Shown here one piece after another: positions 27,459 to 37,155 of a stretch of DNA of 64,000 bases. Source of the DNA: Fischerella sp. CENA71 (GTDB lineage: Bacteria; Cyanobacteriota; Cyanobacteriia; Cyanobacteriales; Nostocaceae); NCBI GenBank assembly GCA_024239075.1, contig JANBVI010000053.1, positions 62,001-126,000 of the forward strand. Direction: 5' to 3'. Both the position numbers and the translations under genes were made by a program. Under the pieces are notes generated by a model, which saw only the letters and a list, made by a program, of their open reading frames with translations, did no database searches and was not told the origin of the DNA. Numbering within the stretch: position 1 is the stretch's first letter; each line of letters opens with the position of its first letter.

Positions 27459-30128
27459 ATGTATATAAATGATGTAAGTTTACCTCCTTTGGTCGTAGCC
27501 CAATCAGCGCAGTCTTATGATGTGGGAATACATAAAAATCAATGGGTTGAAGTGCTAGTAGACTGTCCAGGATTTACTAAAGAAGATGGAACAGCACAAC
27601 AAGAGGAAGAAAAAGAAGAAAAACTCTATACCTATCGATTACCACCAGGGTTAGAAGTTAAACCAGGAGATATTTTAAGTGTGCCATTTGGCAGACAACA
27701 GGTAGGAGGAATAGCTATTCGTTTGTTAGCACAACCTCCAGCTAACCTTACGCCTGAAAATATCAGAGATGTAGAAGATGTAATTCACTCAAAATTTTTT
27801 CAACAAAGCTACTGGCACTTGTTAGAAAGAGTAGCGGATTACTATTACACTCCTTTTATTCAAGTAGTTCGCACAGCTCTACCACCAGGTTTGTTGGGGC
27901 GATCGCATTCTCGTCTACGCCTCAAAAGGGAAAACATTCCCCAAGGTGCAGATGAATTTCTGAGTTTACCAGCCCGTGAACTCCTTAAAATTCTGCAATC
28001 TCAGGCTGAGGGCGACTATAGCTTTAAATTCTTAAGACGTCAAATCAAAGGTTTTGACAGAGCAAAAAAGCAATTAATCCAACGCAGTTGGGTAGAAACC
28101 TACATCGAACTGCCTAAATACTCTAAACCTCAGACCAAACCCATAGTAACATTGACTGTCAGCATCCCACCTATAGACCTCAGCAAGCGCCAACGAGAAA
28201 TATTAGAAGTGTTAAGACGTCATGGTGGAGAATTATGGCTAAATGAATTTTTACAAATTTGTAACACAACCACCCCAACTTTAAAAAAATTAGAAGATCA
28301 AGGTTGTATTGTCATTCAGCAAAGGGAAATATTACGCAGCGAAAATGGTCCGACAGTCGCAGCGGATCAACCAAAATCTCTAAATGCAGCCCAATTCCAA
28401 GCATTGTCTACCATCAAAAAAATAAAAGGATATGCAATACTTCTCTTGCATGGAGTGACTGGTTCCGGAAAAACTGAAGTTTATTTGCAAGCGATCGCCC
28501 CTTTACTCGCCCAAGGTAAATCCGCTCTCGTCTTAGTACCGGAGATTGGGCTGACACCCCAGCTAACTGATCGTTTCCGCGCCCGGTTTGGTAACAAAAT
28601 TAATGTCTATCACAGCGCCCTATCTGCTGGTGAACGTTACGACACCTGGCGACAAATGCTCACAGGTGAACCGCAAGTAGTAATTGGAACACGCAGCGCT
28701 GTTTTTTCTCCCTTACCTAATTTGGGTTTGATCATATTAGATGAAGAACACGACAATAGTTTTAAACAAGATTCTCCCATCCCCACCTATCACGCCCGCA
28801 CCGTCGCCCAATGGCGAGCAGAATTAGAAAATTGTCCCCTAGTTTTAGGTTCTGCAACCCCATCTTTGGAAAGTTGGGTGAGAGTTAGGATCAGTGACGC
28901 GGTTTCGGAAGACGCGGAGAGTGAGAGACACGGTGACGCGGAGAGTATTTCATCTGTATTCCCCGTGTCTCCACCTCCCCACCTCCCCGCGTCCTCACTT
29001 CCCCATTTCACCGCGTCCCCGCGTCACCGCGTCTCCGTGTCATCCTACTACCTCTCCCTTCCAGAACGTATCCACTCGCGTCCTTTACCAAGTGTGGAAA
29101 TTGTGGATATGCGACAAGAGTTACAGCAGGGAAATCGTTCGATCTTTAGTAGATCCTTGCAAGATGCTTTGCAACAATTAAAACAACGAAATCAACAAGG
29201 AATTTTATTTATCCATCGCCGGGGACATAGTACTTTTGTGTCTTGTCGCAATTGTGGATATGTGTTGGAATGTCCTCATTGTGATGTATCGCTGTCGTAT
29301 CACCAAACTGAGGCAGAAGGGCCACAAATTTTGCGGTGTCATTACTGTAATTATGGGCGATCGCATCCCAAAAATTGCCCCGAATGCAGTTCACCTTACT
29401 TAAAATTCTTTGGTAGTGGGACACAACGAGTCGCCCAGGAATTAACAAAGCAATTTCCTGAATTACGTTTTATCCGTTTTGATAGCGACACCACCCGTAC
29501 TAAAGGCGCTCATCGTACCTTAATCACCCAATTTGCTAACGGCGAAGCTGATTTATTGATCGGTACGCAAATGCTCACCAAAGGATTAGATTTACCACAG
29601 GTGACGCTCGTAGGAGTTGTCGCCGCCGATGGATTACTATATCTATCTGATTATCGCGCTAGCGAACGAGCATTTCAAACCTTGGCTCAGGTGGCTGGAC
29701 GAGCTGGTAGAGGTGAAGAACCGGGTAGGGTAATTGTGCAAACTTATACACCAGAGCATCCAGTGATCGAAACAGTGCAAAATCATGATTACCAATCTTT
29801 TACGGATAAAGAATTAGAACAACGGCAAGCACTGAATTATCCTCCCTATGGCAGGTTAATTTTATTACGCCTAAGCAGCCTCGATCCGATTGAAGTCCAA
29901 AATGTTGCCCAGGTAATTGCAGCTGCATTACCACAACAAGAAGGTTTAGATATATTGGGACCAGCACCAGCTAATATTTTACGAGTAGCAAATCGTTATC
30001 GCTGGCAAATATTAATCAAGTTTGCCCCTGATGCATTGCCACAGTTACCAGATTGGGAGCAAGTGCGTCAACTTTGTCCGGCATCTGTGAGTTTAACCAT
30101 AGATATAGACCCGATCAATATGATGTAA
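27459..30128 (+). CDS. priA: Primosomal protein N' (PriA helicase) with in-frame repeat insertion
   Basis: An 889-residue replication-restart helicase. The N-terminal DNA-binding domain is followed by helicase motif I (GVTGSGKTEVYLQ), DEEHDNSFKQ (motif II), GSATPSLESW (III), the paired zinc-binding Cys clusters (CRNCGYVLECPHC; CHYCN; CPEC) and motifs V/VI (GTQMLTKGLD, QVAGRAGRG). Between motif III and the conserved YLSLPERI, residues about 476-527 are a Ser/Pro/His-rich insert encoded by GACGCGG-type repeat DNA. It keeps the frame, so the protein is probably still functional. Confidence 0.92.
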   Translation: MYINDVSLPPLVVAQSAQSYDVGIHKNQWVEVLVDCPGFTKEDGTAQQEEEKEEKLYTYRLPPGLEVKPGDILSVPFGRQQVGGIAIRLLAQPPANLTPENIRDVEDVIHSKFFQQSYWHLLERVADYYYTPFIQVVRTALPPGLLGRSHSRLRLKRENIPQGADEFLSLPARELLKILQSQAEGDYSFKFLRRQIKGFDRAKKQLIQRSWVETYIELPKYSKPQTKPIVTLTVSIPPIDLSKRQREILEVLRRHGGELWLNEFLQICNTTTPTLKKLEDQGCIVIQQREILRSENGPTVAADQPKSLNAAQFQALSTIKKIKGYAILLLHGVTGSGKTEVYLQAIAPLLAQGKSALVLVPEIGLTPQLTDRFRARFGNKINVYHSALSAGERYDTWRQMLTGEPQVVIGTRSAVFSPLPNLGLIILDEEHDNSFKQDSPIPTYHARTVAQWRAELENCPLVLGSATPSLESWVRVRISDAVSEDAESERHGDAESISSVFPVSPPPHLPASSLPHFTASPRHRVSVSSYYLSLPERIHSRPLPSVEIVDMRQELQQGNRSIFSRSLQDALQQLKQRNQQGILFIHRRGHSTFVSCRNCGYVLECPHCDVSLSYHQTEAEGPQILRCHYCNYGRSHPKNCPECSSPYLKFFGSGTQRVAQELTKQFPELRFIRFDSDTTRTKGAHRTLITQFANGEADLLIGTQMLTKGLDLPQVTLVGVVAADGLLYLSDYRASERAFQTLAQVAGRAGRGEEPGRVIVQTYTPEHPVIETVQNHDYQSFTDKELEQRQALNYPPYGRLILLRLSSLDPIEVQNVAQVIAAALPQQEGLDILGPAPANILRVANRYRWQILIKFAPDALPQLPDWEQVRQLCPASVSLTIDIDPINMM
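28885..29040. repeat. GACGCGG/CCGCGTC hairpin repeat inserted in frame in priA
   Basis: GACGCGG, GACACGGTGACGCGG and the reverse-complementary CCCCGTGTC, CCGCGTCCCCGCGTCACCG runs form an imperfect hairpin. The segment belongs to the same family as the intergenic copies at 24705 and 34672 but is multiple-of-three in effect and free of stops in the priA frame. Confidence 0.75.
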
Positions 30129-30209
30129 ATTATCCCGCCTTGGTGACACTGAGAGAGTATGGTTTATTTACCGATTAGTACGTAATTCCCGCACAAATAA
30201 AAATTTATT

Positions 30210-30953
30210 ATGGCTAAAAACCTTACAGACAAAGTAGCATTAGTTACTGGCGGCTCACGTGGTATAGGAGCTGCGATCGCCAAACGTCTCGCGGATGATG
30301 GCGCTGCTGTCGCCCTCACTTATACCAGTTCACCACAAAAAGCTGATGAGGTAGTGCGCGTTATCGAAGCAGCAGGTGGTCGAGCCTTGGCTATACGCGC
30401 CGATAGTACCGATGTTCAAGCAGTGAAAAACGCTGTTGCTGAGACAGTAAAAACCTTTGGTCGTCTTGACATCCTTGTTAACAACGCAGGGACGGCTATT
30501 ATGGCTCCAATCGACCAGTTCTCCCTAGATGATTTTGATCGGCTTGTTGCAGTTAATGTCAGGGGGGTTTTTGTCGCAACTCAAGAGGCTATTCGTCACA
30601 TGGGCGAGGGTGGACGGATTATTATGATTGGCAGCGTCAACAGTGATATCGTCCCGATTGCCGGTGTCTCGGTCTACGCTTTGACTAAAGGTGCGATCGC
30701 TAGTTTTACACGCGGTCTGGCTCGCGACCTTGGCCCTCGTGGGATCACAGTTAACAACGTCCAACCCGGCCCGGTGGACACCGACTTGAACCCAGCAGAC
30801 AGTTCCTTTGCTGAAGGTGCAAAAGGGCTGATCGCCTTGGGACGCTACGGTCAAAGTGACGAGGTCGCCAGTTTTGTTTCCTATCTCGCCAGTCCCGAAG
30901 CTAGCTTTATTACTGGCGCGAACCTGAAGATTGATGGCGGTTTCGCAGCCTAA
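30210..30953 (+). CDS. SDR-family oxidoreductase, FabG-like
   Basis: A 247-residue short-chain dehydrogenase. NAD(P)-binding TGGSRGIG at about 14-21, NNAG near 91, catalytic Ser in MIGSVNS and YALTK (Tyr/Lys) are present, and the C-terminal ITGANLKIDGG matches FabG-type enzymes. Substrate not assignable. GC content and codon use (many GGC, CGC, CTC, GCC) are clearly higher than in neighbouring genes, which points to horizontal acquisition. Confidence 0.88.
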   Translation: MAKNLTDKVALVTGGSRGIGAAIAKRLADDGAAVALTYTSSPQKADEVVRVIEAAGGRALAIRADSTDVQAVKNAVAETVKTFGRLDILVNNAGTAIMAPIDQFSLDDFDRLVAVNVRGVFVATQEAIRHMGEGGRIIMIGSVNSDIVPIAGVSVYALTKGAIASFTRGLARDLGPRGITVNNVQPGPVDTDLNPADSSFAEGAKGLIALGRYGQSDEVASFVSYLASPEASFITGANLKIDGGFAA

Positions 30954-31003
30954 TGCGGAGCCAATACGTTTCGGTTAAGGATTTTTCGGCATAATTTTGT
31001 CAG

Positions 31004-31062
31004 GTAGAGACGCGTAGACACTCGTAAGAGCGGCTTCTCGTAAGAGTATCATCGCGTCTTTA
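31004..31062. repeat. GAGACGCG...CGCGTCTT dispersed hairpin
   Basis: GTAGAGACGCG at the left is complementary to the CGCGTCTT end, and an inner CTCGTAAGAG-type repeat occurs twice. Related hairpins lie at 25402-25423 and 63859-63895. Confidence 0.6.
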
Positions 31063-31122
31063 ACCAAGGATGTGTTGCAATCATTAATTGAATTGGTATT
31101 AGTTTGTCAGCGGAATGTTTAG

Positions 31123-32682
31123 TTAATTTGAAATATTTTGCTTTTTACTTTCAGAATCAGAATTAGCTGGAGAAGACTTTGGTGCTAAAGTCATCAGCGA
31201 AATTAAAGTTAAATTCATTAGTTCTATGTAAGCTTCAATGTCAACTTGATCCGACAACAACATATCTCGATACTGTTGCTTAATTTGCTTCAGCTTTTGT
31301 AATGCGGCTTCTGGATCGGTCTGTAAACTTGCCTGCCATTCATCTAATAATAAAAGCGTATCCATGACAAATTTTTTGCGTTGATGTTCTATCAGGGTAC
31401 GACACTGATCGGCAAAAGTTTGGGTTTTGTGGCGCAGTTGTTCGTAGACTTCTGTTGATACTAGACCTTCAATAAATGTGAGCCGATTTTCTTGGCTTAA
31501 GTCTTCGATACTTTCCAATGCTTGCTGAGGATGATCTGGTAACAGTGACTTAAGTTCAATAATTCGGTTATTGGTTGTCGTCATAATCTTCTTGGACTTT
31601 TGTCTGTGCCACTGTCGTAACAGTAACCCTAGCACGCTAGTTGTTCCCAAAATGAAAAATCCAGCCTGTAAGTCATTGTTGTTTTCCCAATAACGAATGA
31701 TCACAGTCCGAGGATCACCCTGATCAAACACAGCTTCTGCTGCTGGATGAATATAGAAAAGCTCTTTTCGCATTAATTCTTCTGCTTTTGAGCTTTGTAA
31801 TTCTGGATAGAATTGAGAATAAGTACGAGCGGTAGAAAGAATCGACCAAGTAACTAACCCGACTGTTTGTCGATTCATGTCGGGGCGAGTAATTAAAACG
31901 GTTGCAGTTGAAAGAGTTGGTAATTTTCGATTGGGAATTGGTGGACGCGACGCATAAGTGCCAATAGGTAGAATTGCACTTTCGTAGGAACTGGGATCTA
32001 ATACTGTTAAGTTGTTTACTAATGCAGGTCGTATAGGAAGTAAAGTCATATCTGAGTTTGTTACAAATATTTGCCTCAGCTTTTCATTTGCACCCAAACT
32101 TCCCACATAAATAATTGCATCTAGTTGTCGAGATTTCAGTTTCTTAAATGCTTTGTCAAAATTAGAATAATCTTCTTGAATTTTCAGCCTGTCTGCTTGA
32201 ATAATTTGCCTAGATGTAAAGAGAATTCCACTCCCAGGATTACCAACAGCAACTCGCTTGCCTTCAAGATCGTCGAATGTTTTAATCTCAGAATTTTTCC
32301 GAACAATAATGTGAACATATTCTTTTGCCAAAATTGCCACTGCTTTGACTTTTCCTGTTCGCATAGCTTCGTTGGCGACATCCAACTGCGCGATCGCAAA
32401 ATCGACCTGATGATTTAGCAATCGTTGGATGTTTTCTTGGGAACCTTGAGATTCAAAATTCCGAATAGAGAATTCGGCTGTTGTGTTGGTAGAGTAGTTA
32501 ATTTGTTCACCTAAGCGATGGTAGTAACTACCGATAGCACCAGTGGAAAGATTGACGCTATTTGGCTTTTGACTACAACCGCCCAAAACTGATAATAGAA
32601 CTCCTCCCGCTAAACCACTAAATAGAAGGAAAATATTTTGCAGTTGGTAGATGAACCTAAGACACTTGTATGGAAGTTTCAC
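31123..32682 (-). CDS. TAXI-type binding protein with C-terminal TM and cytoplasmic helical domain
   Basis: A 519-residue protein starting at GTG. A hydrophobic N-terminus with lipobox-like LGGC near 32-35 is followed by a TAXI-family periplasmic binding domain (TGAIGSYYHRLGEQI; DFAIAQLDVANEAM; LEGKRVAVGNPGSG; residues about 43-330). A TM helix follows (AGFFILGTTSVLGLLLRQW, about 340-360), then about 155 helical, charged residues predicted in the cytoplasm. No TRAP permease genes are nearby. The layout suits a sensor or transducer rather than a transporter subunit (inference). Confidence 0.75.
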   Translation of the reverse strand: MKLPYKCLRFIYQLQNIFLLFSGLAGGVLLSVLGGCSQKPNSVNLSTGAIGSYYHRLGEQINYSTNTTAEFSIRNFESQGSQENIQRLLNHQVDFAIAQLDVANEAMRTGKVKAVAILAKEYVHIIVRKNSEIKTFDDLEGKRVAVGNPGSGILFTSRQIIQADRLKIQEDYSNFDKAFKKLKSRQLDAIIYVGSLGANEKLRQIFVTNSDMTLLPIRPALVNNLTVLDPSSYESAILPIGTYASRPPIPNRKLPTLSTATVLITRPDMNRQTVGLVTWSILSTARTYSQFYPELQSSKAEELMRKELFYIHPAAEAVFDQGDPRTVIIRYWENNNDLQAGFFILGTTSVLGLLLRQWHRQKSKKIMTTTNNRIIELKSLLPDHPQQALESIEDLSQENRLTFIEGLVSTEVYEQLRHKTQTFADQCRTLIEHQRKKFVMDTLLLLDEWQASLQTDPEAALQKLKQIKQQYRDMLLSDQVDIEAYIELMNLTLISLMTLAPKSSPANSDSESKKQNISN

Positions 32683-32893
32683 TGATTTATCTGTCCACTT
32701 TCGCTTGGCGGATGCTGCGATCGCTTAACTTTTTAGCCAATCGCCACAAAGTTAAGATTTACTTAATAAATACTCTCTAAATATTGTCCCATAGGTGGCG
32801 ATCGCTATTTTTGTGGGTATATGCCTGAAAATTAGGAATTGGGGAATCCTAAATTCAACTACCCTCCCAAACAGGTGTAAGGATTGTAAAATG

Positions 32894-32910
32894 TAAGTCT
32901 TCAAGACTTA
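32894..32910. promoter_or_regulatory. Palindrome TAAGTCTTCAAGACTTA upstream of kdpA
   Basis: A perfect 8-bp inverted repeat around one base, 76 bp before the kdpA start. A potential operator for the kdp operon, since no kdpE regulator is encoded nearby. No experimental motif known to me matches it. Confidence 0.35.
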
Positions 32911-32985
32911 AAAGTGATCAAGCGTTATTAATAATTAGCTTTCTATTTAGTAAAGCCAGACCAACTATAATCCAGCATTAAATAC

Positions 32986-34671
32986 ATGACACAGGGTTTT
33001 TTGCAAATCGGCTTAACGCTTTGTATTTTAATAGTAATCACTCCTTTTTTCGGAAGATACATAGCCCATGTCTTCCTGTGTGAAACAACTGTGCTTGACT
33101 CTGTCTTGAACCCAGTTGAGCGGATTATTTATATACTGGGGGGTGTACGTAGCAAACAAGACATGACAGGTGGGCAGTACATCCGCGCGGTGTTATTCAG
33201 CAATTTGATTATGGGTGTTGCTGTCTACTTTATTTTATATTTTCAGGGAATTTTACCGTTGAATCCCATGAACTTGAAAGCACTGCGCTGGGATTTGGCA
33301 CTACACACAACAATTTCATTTCTGACAAATACTGACCAGCAGCATTATATTCCTGAAACAACTTTAAGTTACTTTAGTCAAACAGCAGCCAATGGTTTTT
33401 TGATGTTTACTTCAGCTGCAACTGGATTGGCTGTAGGAATTGCCTTTATTCGTGGGTTGACAGGTCAACCACTGGGGAACTTTTACGTTGATTTAGTTCG
33501 TGCTATTACACGAATATTATTACCAATATCTTTAATTGGTGCGATCGCTTTAATTATCTCAGGCACACCACAAACATTACTGCCAACTCAGGCTGTCACT
33601 ACTCTCGAAGGCGCTAACCAGTACATAGCTAGAGGGCCAGTAGCTTCTTTTGAAATGATTAAACTATTGGGTGAAAACGGCGGTGGTTTTTTTGCTGCTA
33701 ACTCTGCTCATCCATTTGAAAATCCTAATGGTGCTTCTAATTTAATAGGGATGATCGCCATGTTATGTATCCCGATGGCTTTGATTTACACCTATGGATT
33801 GTTTGCGAATAACATCAAACAGGCTTGGTTACTGTTTTGGATGGTGTTTGCAATTTTTGTAGTTTTAGTATGTGTAACAGCTACTAGCGAATATCAAGGT
33901 AATACTTTGATCAACGGAACTTTGGGGTATGAAATATCAAATCTCGAAGGAAAAGAAGTCCGCTTTGGTTCAATACTCACCGCATTTTGGGCGATCGCTA
34001 CCACAAGTACTATGACTGGTGCTGTCAATGGGATGCATGATTCTCTCATGCCTACAGGAGGCTTTGCCACTCTATTAAATATGTTCTTACAAATTATTTG
34101 GGGTGGTCAAGGAACAGGAACCGCTTATTTATTTATTTATTTAATTTTGACTGTCTTCTTAACAGGGTTGATGGTGGGACGCACACCAGAGTTTTTGGGG
34201 CGAAAAATCGAGAAGCGAGAAATTGTCCTCGCCAGCCTAGTTTTATTAATTCACCCAATCGCGGTTTTAATTCCTAGTGCAATTACTTTATACTTTCCAG
34301 AAACATTAGCTGGAATTAGCAATCCTAGTTTTCATGGTGTCTCCCAAGTTGTTTATGAGTACACCTCAGCCAGTGCGAATAATGGATCTGGCTTTGAAGG
34401 TTTAGCAGATAACAGTTTGTGGTGGAATCTGAGTACGATTTTCAGCTTAGTGTTGGGGCGCTATGTTCCCATTATTGCGATTCTGCTGTTAGCGGATAGC
34501 ATGACTCGCAAACAACCAGTACCAGCAACACCAGGTACTTTAAGAACCGACACTCTACTCTTTACCAGTGTTACCGCTGGAGTCATTTTAATTTTAGGAG
34601 TACTAACTTTCTTCCCAGTTCTAGCTTTAGGCCCCATCGCCGAAGGATTTAAAATTGCCTCTGGTAGGTAG
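32986..34671 (+). CDS. kdpA: Potassium-transporting ATPase subunit A
   Basis: The 561-residue K+-selective channel-like subunit of the high-affinity Kdp pump in the inner membrane. The four P-loop-like selectivity segments are visible: [46 protein letters not shown] and [11 protein letters not shown]. About ten TM segments. First gene of kdpABC; no kdpF-like ORF is seen upstream. Separated from kdpB by a 116-bp repeat spacer. Confidence 0.95.
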   Translation: MTQGFLQIGLTLCILIVITPFFGRYIAHVFLCETTVLDSVLNPVERIIYILGGVRSKQDMTGGQYIRAVLFSNLIMGVAVYFILYFQGILPLNPMNLKALRWDLALHTTISFLTNTDQQHYIPETTLSYFSQTAANGFLMFTSAATGLAVGIAFIRGLTGQPLGNFYVDLVRAITRILLPISLIGAIALIISGTPQTLLPTQAVTTLEGANQYIARGPVASFEMIKLLGENGGGFFAANSAHPFENPNGASNLIGMIAMLCIPMALIYTYGLFANNIKQAWLLFWMVFAIFVVLVCVTATSEYQGNTLINGTLGYEISNLEGKEVRFGSILTAFWAIATTSTMTGAVNGMHDSLMPTGGFATLLNMFLQIIWGGQGTGTAYLFIYLILTVFLTGLMVGRTPEFLGRKIEKREIVLASLVLLIHPIAVLIPSAITLYFPETLAGISNPSFHGVSQVVYEYTSASANNGSGFEGLADNSLWWNLSTIFSLVLGRYVPIIAILLLADSMTRKQPVPATPGTLRTDTLLFTSVTAGVILILGVLTFFPVLALGPIAEGFKIASGR

Positions 34672-34755
34672 AAGAAGACACGGGGACGCGGGGACACGAA
34701 GAATTTTTTTGATAGATTTTCCGCGTCTCCTACTCTCCCTTGTCACCGCGTCTCT
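34672..34755. repeat. GACGCGG/CCGCGTC hairpin repeat between kdpA and kdpB
   Basis: GACACGGGGACGCGGGGAC is followed by an AT-rich loop (AATTTTTTTGATAGA) and TTTCCGCGTC...CACCGCGTC arms. It starts right after the kdpA stop codon and so lies inside the operon mRNA. It may stall or process the transcript. Confidence 0.75.
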
Positions 34756-34787
34756 TCCCAATCCCCAATCCCCCATCCCCAATATTT

Positions 34788-36896
34788 ATGAATCCAGCTG
34801 CAACTACCCCTAAATCTCCCAAACCTGGACGTTCTCGTTCTAGCGATCGCCGTCATAAACGCAAACAGTCGCGGATAAATACCTCTGGTATTTATTTGAG
34901 GGCGATCAAAGATGCTTTTGTCAAGCTCAATCCTCAACAAGCAGTGAAAAACCCAGTTATGTTTTTAGTCTGGGTTGGGACACTGATCACACTTGCGGTA
35001 ACAATAGAACCTGATTTATTTGGCCCAGTTACCGAGAAAAACCCCCGATTATTCAACGGGATCATTACGGCAATTTTATTCTTTACCGTTTGGTTTGCAA
35101 ATTTCGCCGAAGCAATTGCTGAAGGTAGAGGTAAAGCCCAAGCTGACGCCTTACGTTCAACTAAGTCAGAAACGATCGCCAAAAAACTTTTTCCTGATGG
35201 CGCAATTACGGAAGTTTCTTCCACTAGCTTACAAAAAGGTGATACTGTCTACGTTGTTGCTGGTGACACGATTCCCGCCGACGGTGAAGTAGTCATGGGT
35301 ACTGCGAGTGTAGATGAATCAGCAATTACTGGCGAATCTGCTCCGGTACTAAAAGAAACTGGTTCTGATGTTGCTAGCTCTGTCACTGGTGGAACACGGA
35401 TTATCTCCGATGAACTAATTATCCGGATAACTGCTGACCCAGGCAAGGGTTTTATTGACCGGATGATTGCTTTGGTAGAAGGAGCAGAACGCAGCAAAAC
35501 ACCCAACGAAATTGCTCTGACGGTATTACTTGCTGTTCTGAGTTTAGTATTTCTGTTTGTAGTGGCAACTTTGCCGTTCATTGCTCAATATGTGCAAATT
35601 CAAGTCAGTGTCGCAATTTTAGTAGCGTTGTTGGTAGCATTGATCCCCACAACTATCGGCGGTTTACTCAGTGCGATCGGAATTGCTGGGATGGATAGGG
35701 TTGCTCAGTTCAACGTGATTGCTACCTCTGGACGAGCTGTGGAAGCTTGTGGTGATGTTAATACACTGGTTCTGGATAAAACAGGCACAATTACTTTAGG
35801 CAATCGTTTGGCAGAAGGGTTTATTCCTGTCAATGGTCACTCAATGGAAGAAATTGCTTATGTGGCTTTGACTGCGAGTATATTTGATGAAACTCCAGAG
35901 GGGAAATCTATATTTAGACTCGCGGAAAAATTAGGAGCAAAAATCGATTTTGACCCGCAAAAAGCCGAAGCAGTAGAATTTTCCGCTAGAACTCGCATGA
36001 GCGGCACAAATTTACCCAATGGTCAAGAGGCGCGTAAAGGTGCTGTCAGCGCTATTAAAGGATTTGTGCGTACACGTAACGGTCAAGATACACCAGATTT
36101 AGATGCTGCCTACGAAATGGTTTCCCAGCAAGGCGGGACACCACTAGCAGTCTGCTTAGATGGGGATATCTACGGGGTGATTTATCTCAAAGATATAGTT
36201 AAGCCAGGGATACGCGATCGCTTTGCTCAGTTACGACGTATGGGAGTGCGTACCGTCATGTTAACGGGCGATAACCATATTACTGCTTCTGTGATTGCCA
36301 AAGAAGCAGGAGTCGATGACTTTATTGCTGAAGCTACGCCAGAAGAGAAAATCTCTGTAATTCAAGGGGAACAGGAAAAGGGCAAAATAGTAGCAATGAC
36401 CGGAGACGGTACAAACGATGCACCAGCCCTAGCTCAGGCTAATGTCGGGGTAGCAATGAACACAGGTACTCAAGCTGCCAAAGATGCAGCAAACATGGTG
36501 GATTTAGATTCTGATCCGACAAAGCTCATTGATATAGTTGGCATTGGTAAGCAATTATTAATTACTAGAGGAGCATTAACAACATTTTCGATCGCCAATG
36601 ACATTGCTAAGTATTTTGCAATTATTCCAGTATTATTTGCTGCTGCCAACTTACAAGGTTTAAATATCATGAAGCTAACCAGCACTAATTCTGCTGTGCT
36701 GTCAGCGCTCATTTACAATGCATTAATTATTCCTGTCTTAATTCCTTTAGCACTCAAAGGTGTAAAGTTTCGACCTTTAACTGCTAATAAGCTATTACAA
36801 CGCAATATATTTATTTATGGCTTGGGTGGTGTAATTGCACCTTTTATTGCGATTAAATTAATTGATTTAATCATTACGGCTATAGGATTGGCGTAG
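34788..36896 (+). CDS. kdpB: Potassium-transporting P-type ATPase subunit B
   Basis: The 702-residue catalytic subunit. ITGES (A domain), DKTGTITLGNR with the phosphorylated Asp (P domain), MLTGDNHITA and MTGDGTNDAPAL hinge motifs are intact; seven TM segments fit. The start at 34788 is preferred over one at 34740, which would translate repeat DNA (LFPIPNPPSP). The extra N-terminal basic stretch (GRSRSSDRRHKRKQSR) precedes the usual kdpB sequence. The start follows a CCCCAATCCCC array. Confidence 0.95.
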   Translation: MNPAATTPKSPKPGRSRSSDRRHKRKQSRINTSGIYLRAIKDAFVKLNPQQAVKNPVMFLVWVGTLITLAVTIEPDLFGPVTEKNPRLFNGIITAILFFTVWFANFAEAIAEGRGKAQADALRSTKSETIAKKLFPDGAITEVSSTSLQKGDTVYVVAGDTIPADGEVVMGTASVDESAITGESAPVLKETGSDVASSVTGGTRIISDELIIRITADPGKGFIDRMIALVEGAERSKTPNEIALTVLLAVLSLVFLFVVATLPFIAQYVQIQVSVAILVALLVALIPTTIGGLLSAIGIAGMDRVAQFNVIATSGRAVEACGDVNTLVLDKTGTITLGNRLAEGFIPVNGHSMEEIAYVALTASIFDETPEGKSIFRLAEKLGAKIDFDPQKAEAVEFSARTRMSGTNLPNGQEARKGAVSAIKGFVRTRNGQDTPDLDAAYEMVSQQGGTPLAVCLDGDIYGVIYLKDIVKPGIRDRFAQLRRMGVRTVMLTGDNHITASVIAKEAGVDDFIAEATPEEKISVIQGEQEKGKIVAMTGDGTNDAPALAQANVGVAMNTGTQAAKDAANMVDLDSDPTKLIDIVGIGKQLLITRGALTTFSIANDIAKYFAIIPVLFAAANLQGLNIMKLTSTNSAVLSALIYNALIIPVLIPLALKGVKFRPLTANKLLQRNIFIYGLGGVIAPFIAIKLIDLIITAIGLA

Positions 36897-37011
36897 GAAG
36901 GAGAAAGAATATACTTTAACGCAGAGGAACGCAAAGGTAAGCGCAGTGAGACCAGCCCCCGTCTTGGCGGTCTCCGTCACGTGGGGGACTGGCGTAGACG
37001 CGTAAGCGGTG

Positions 37012-37054
37012 AGCCAGTGCGGTGGACGGGTTCCCCGGCATAAAGCACCTGGCG
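37012..37054 (+). repeat. 43-bp dispersed repeat core, copy 2 (kdpB-kdpC spacer)
   Basis: Reads GTGCGGTGGACGGG then TTCCCCGGCATAAAGC on the plus strand. It lies within a longer 36940-37090 composite of GC-rich repeats (ACGCAGAG-type ends), filling most of the 259-bp gap between kdpB and kdpC. Confidence 0.85.
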
Positions 37055-37155
37055 AACCCGAAGGGCTTCTCGCAGAGTACCCGAAGGGAGGAACACAGAG
37101 TTTTTGCACCCATATGTTGAGTCATAATGACCAATGACTAATTGACTTACTTGTT

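Noticed and set aside
28790-29181. Separate genes within priA around the insert, on either strand
   Set aside because: PriA motifs continue in one frame on both sides, so this is an in-frame insertion, not a split gene or a nested ORF.
36897-37155. Possible small kdp gene between kdpB and kdpC
   Set aside because: The spacer is almost fully made of GC-rich dispersed repeats and has no plausible start plus open frame on the plus strand.
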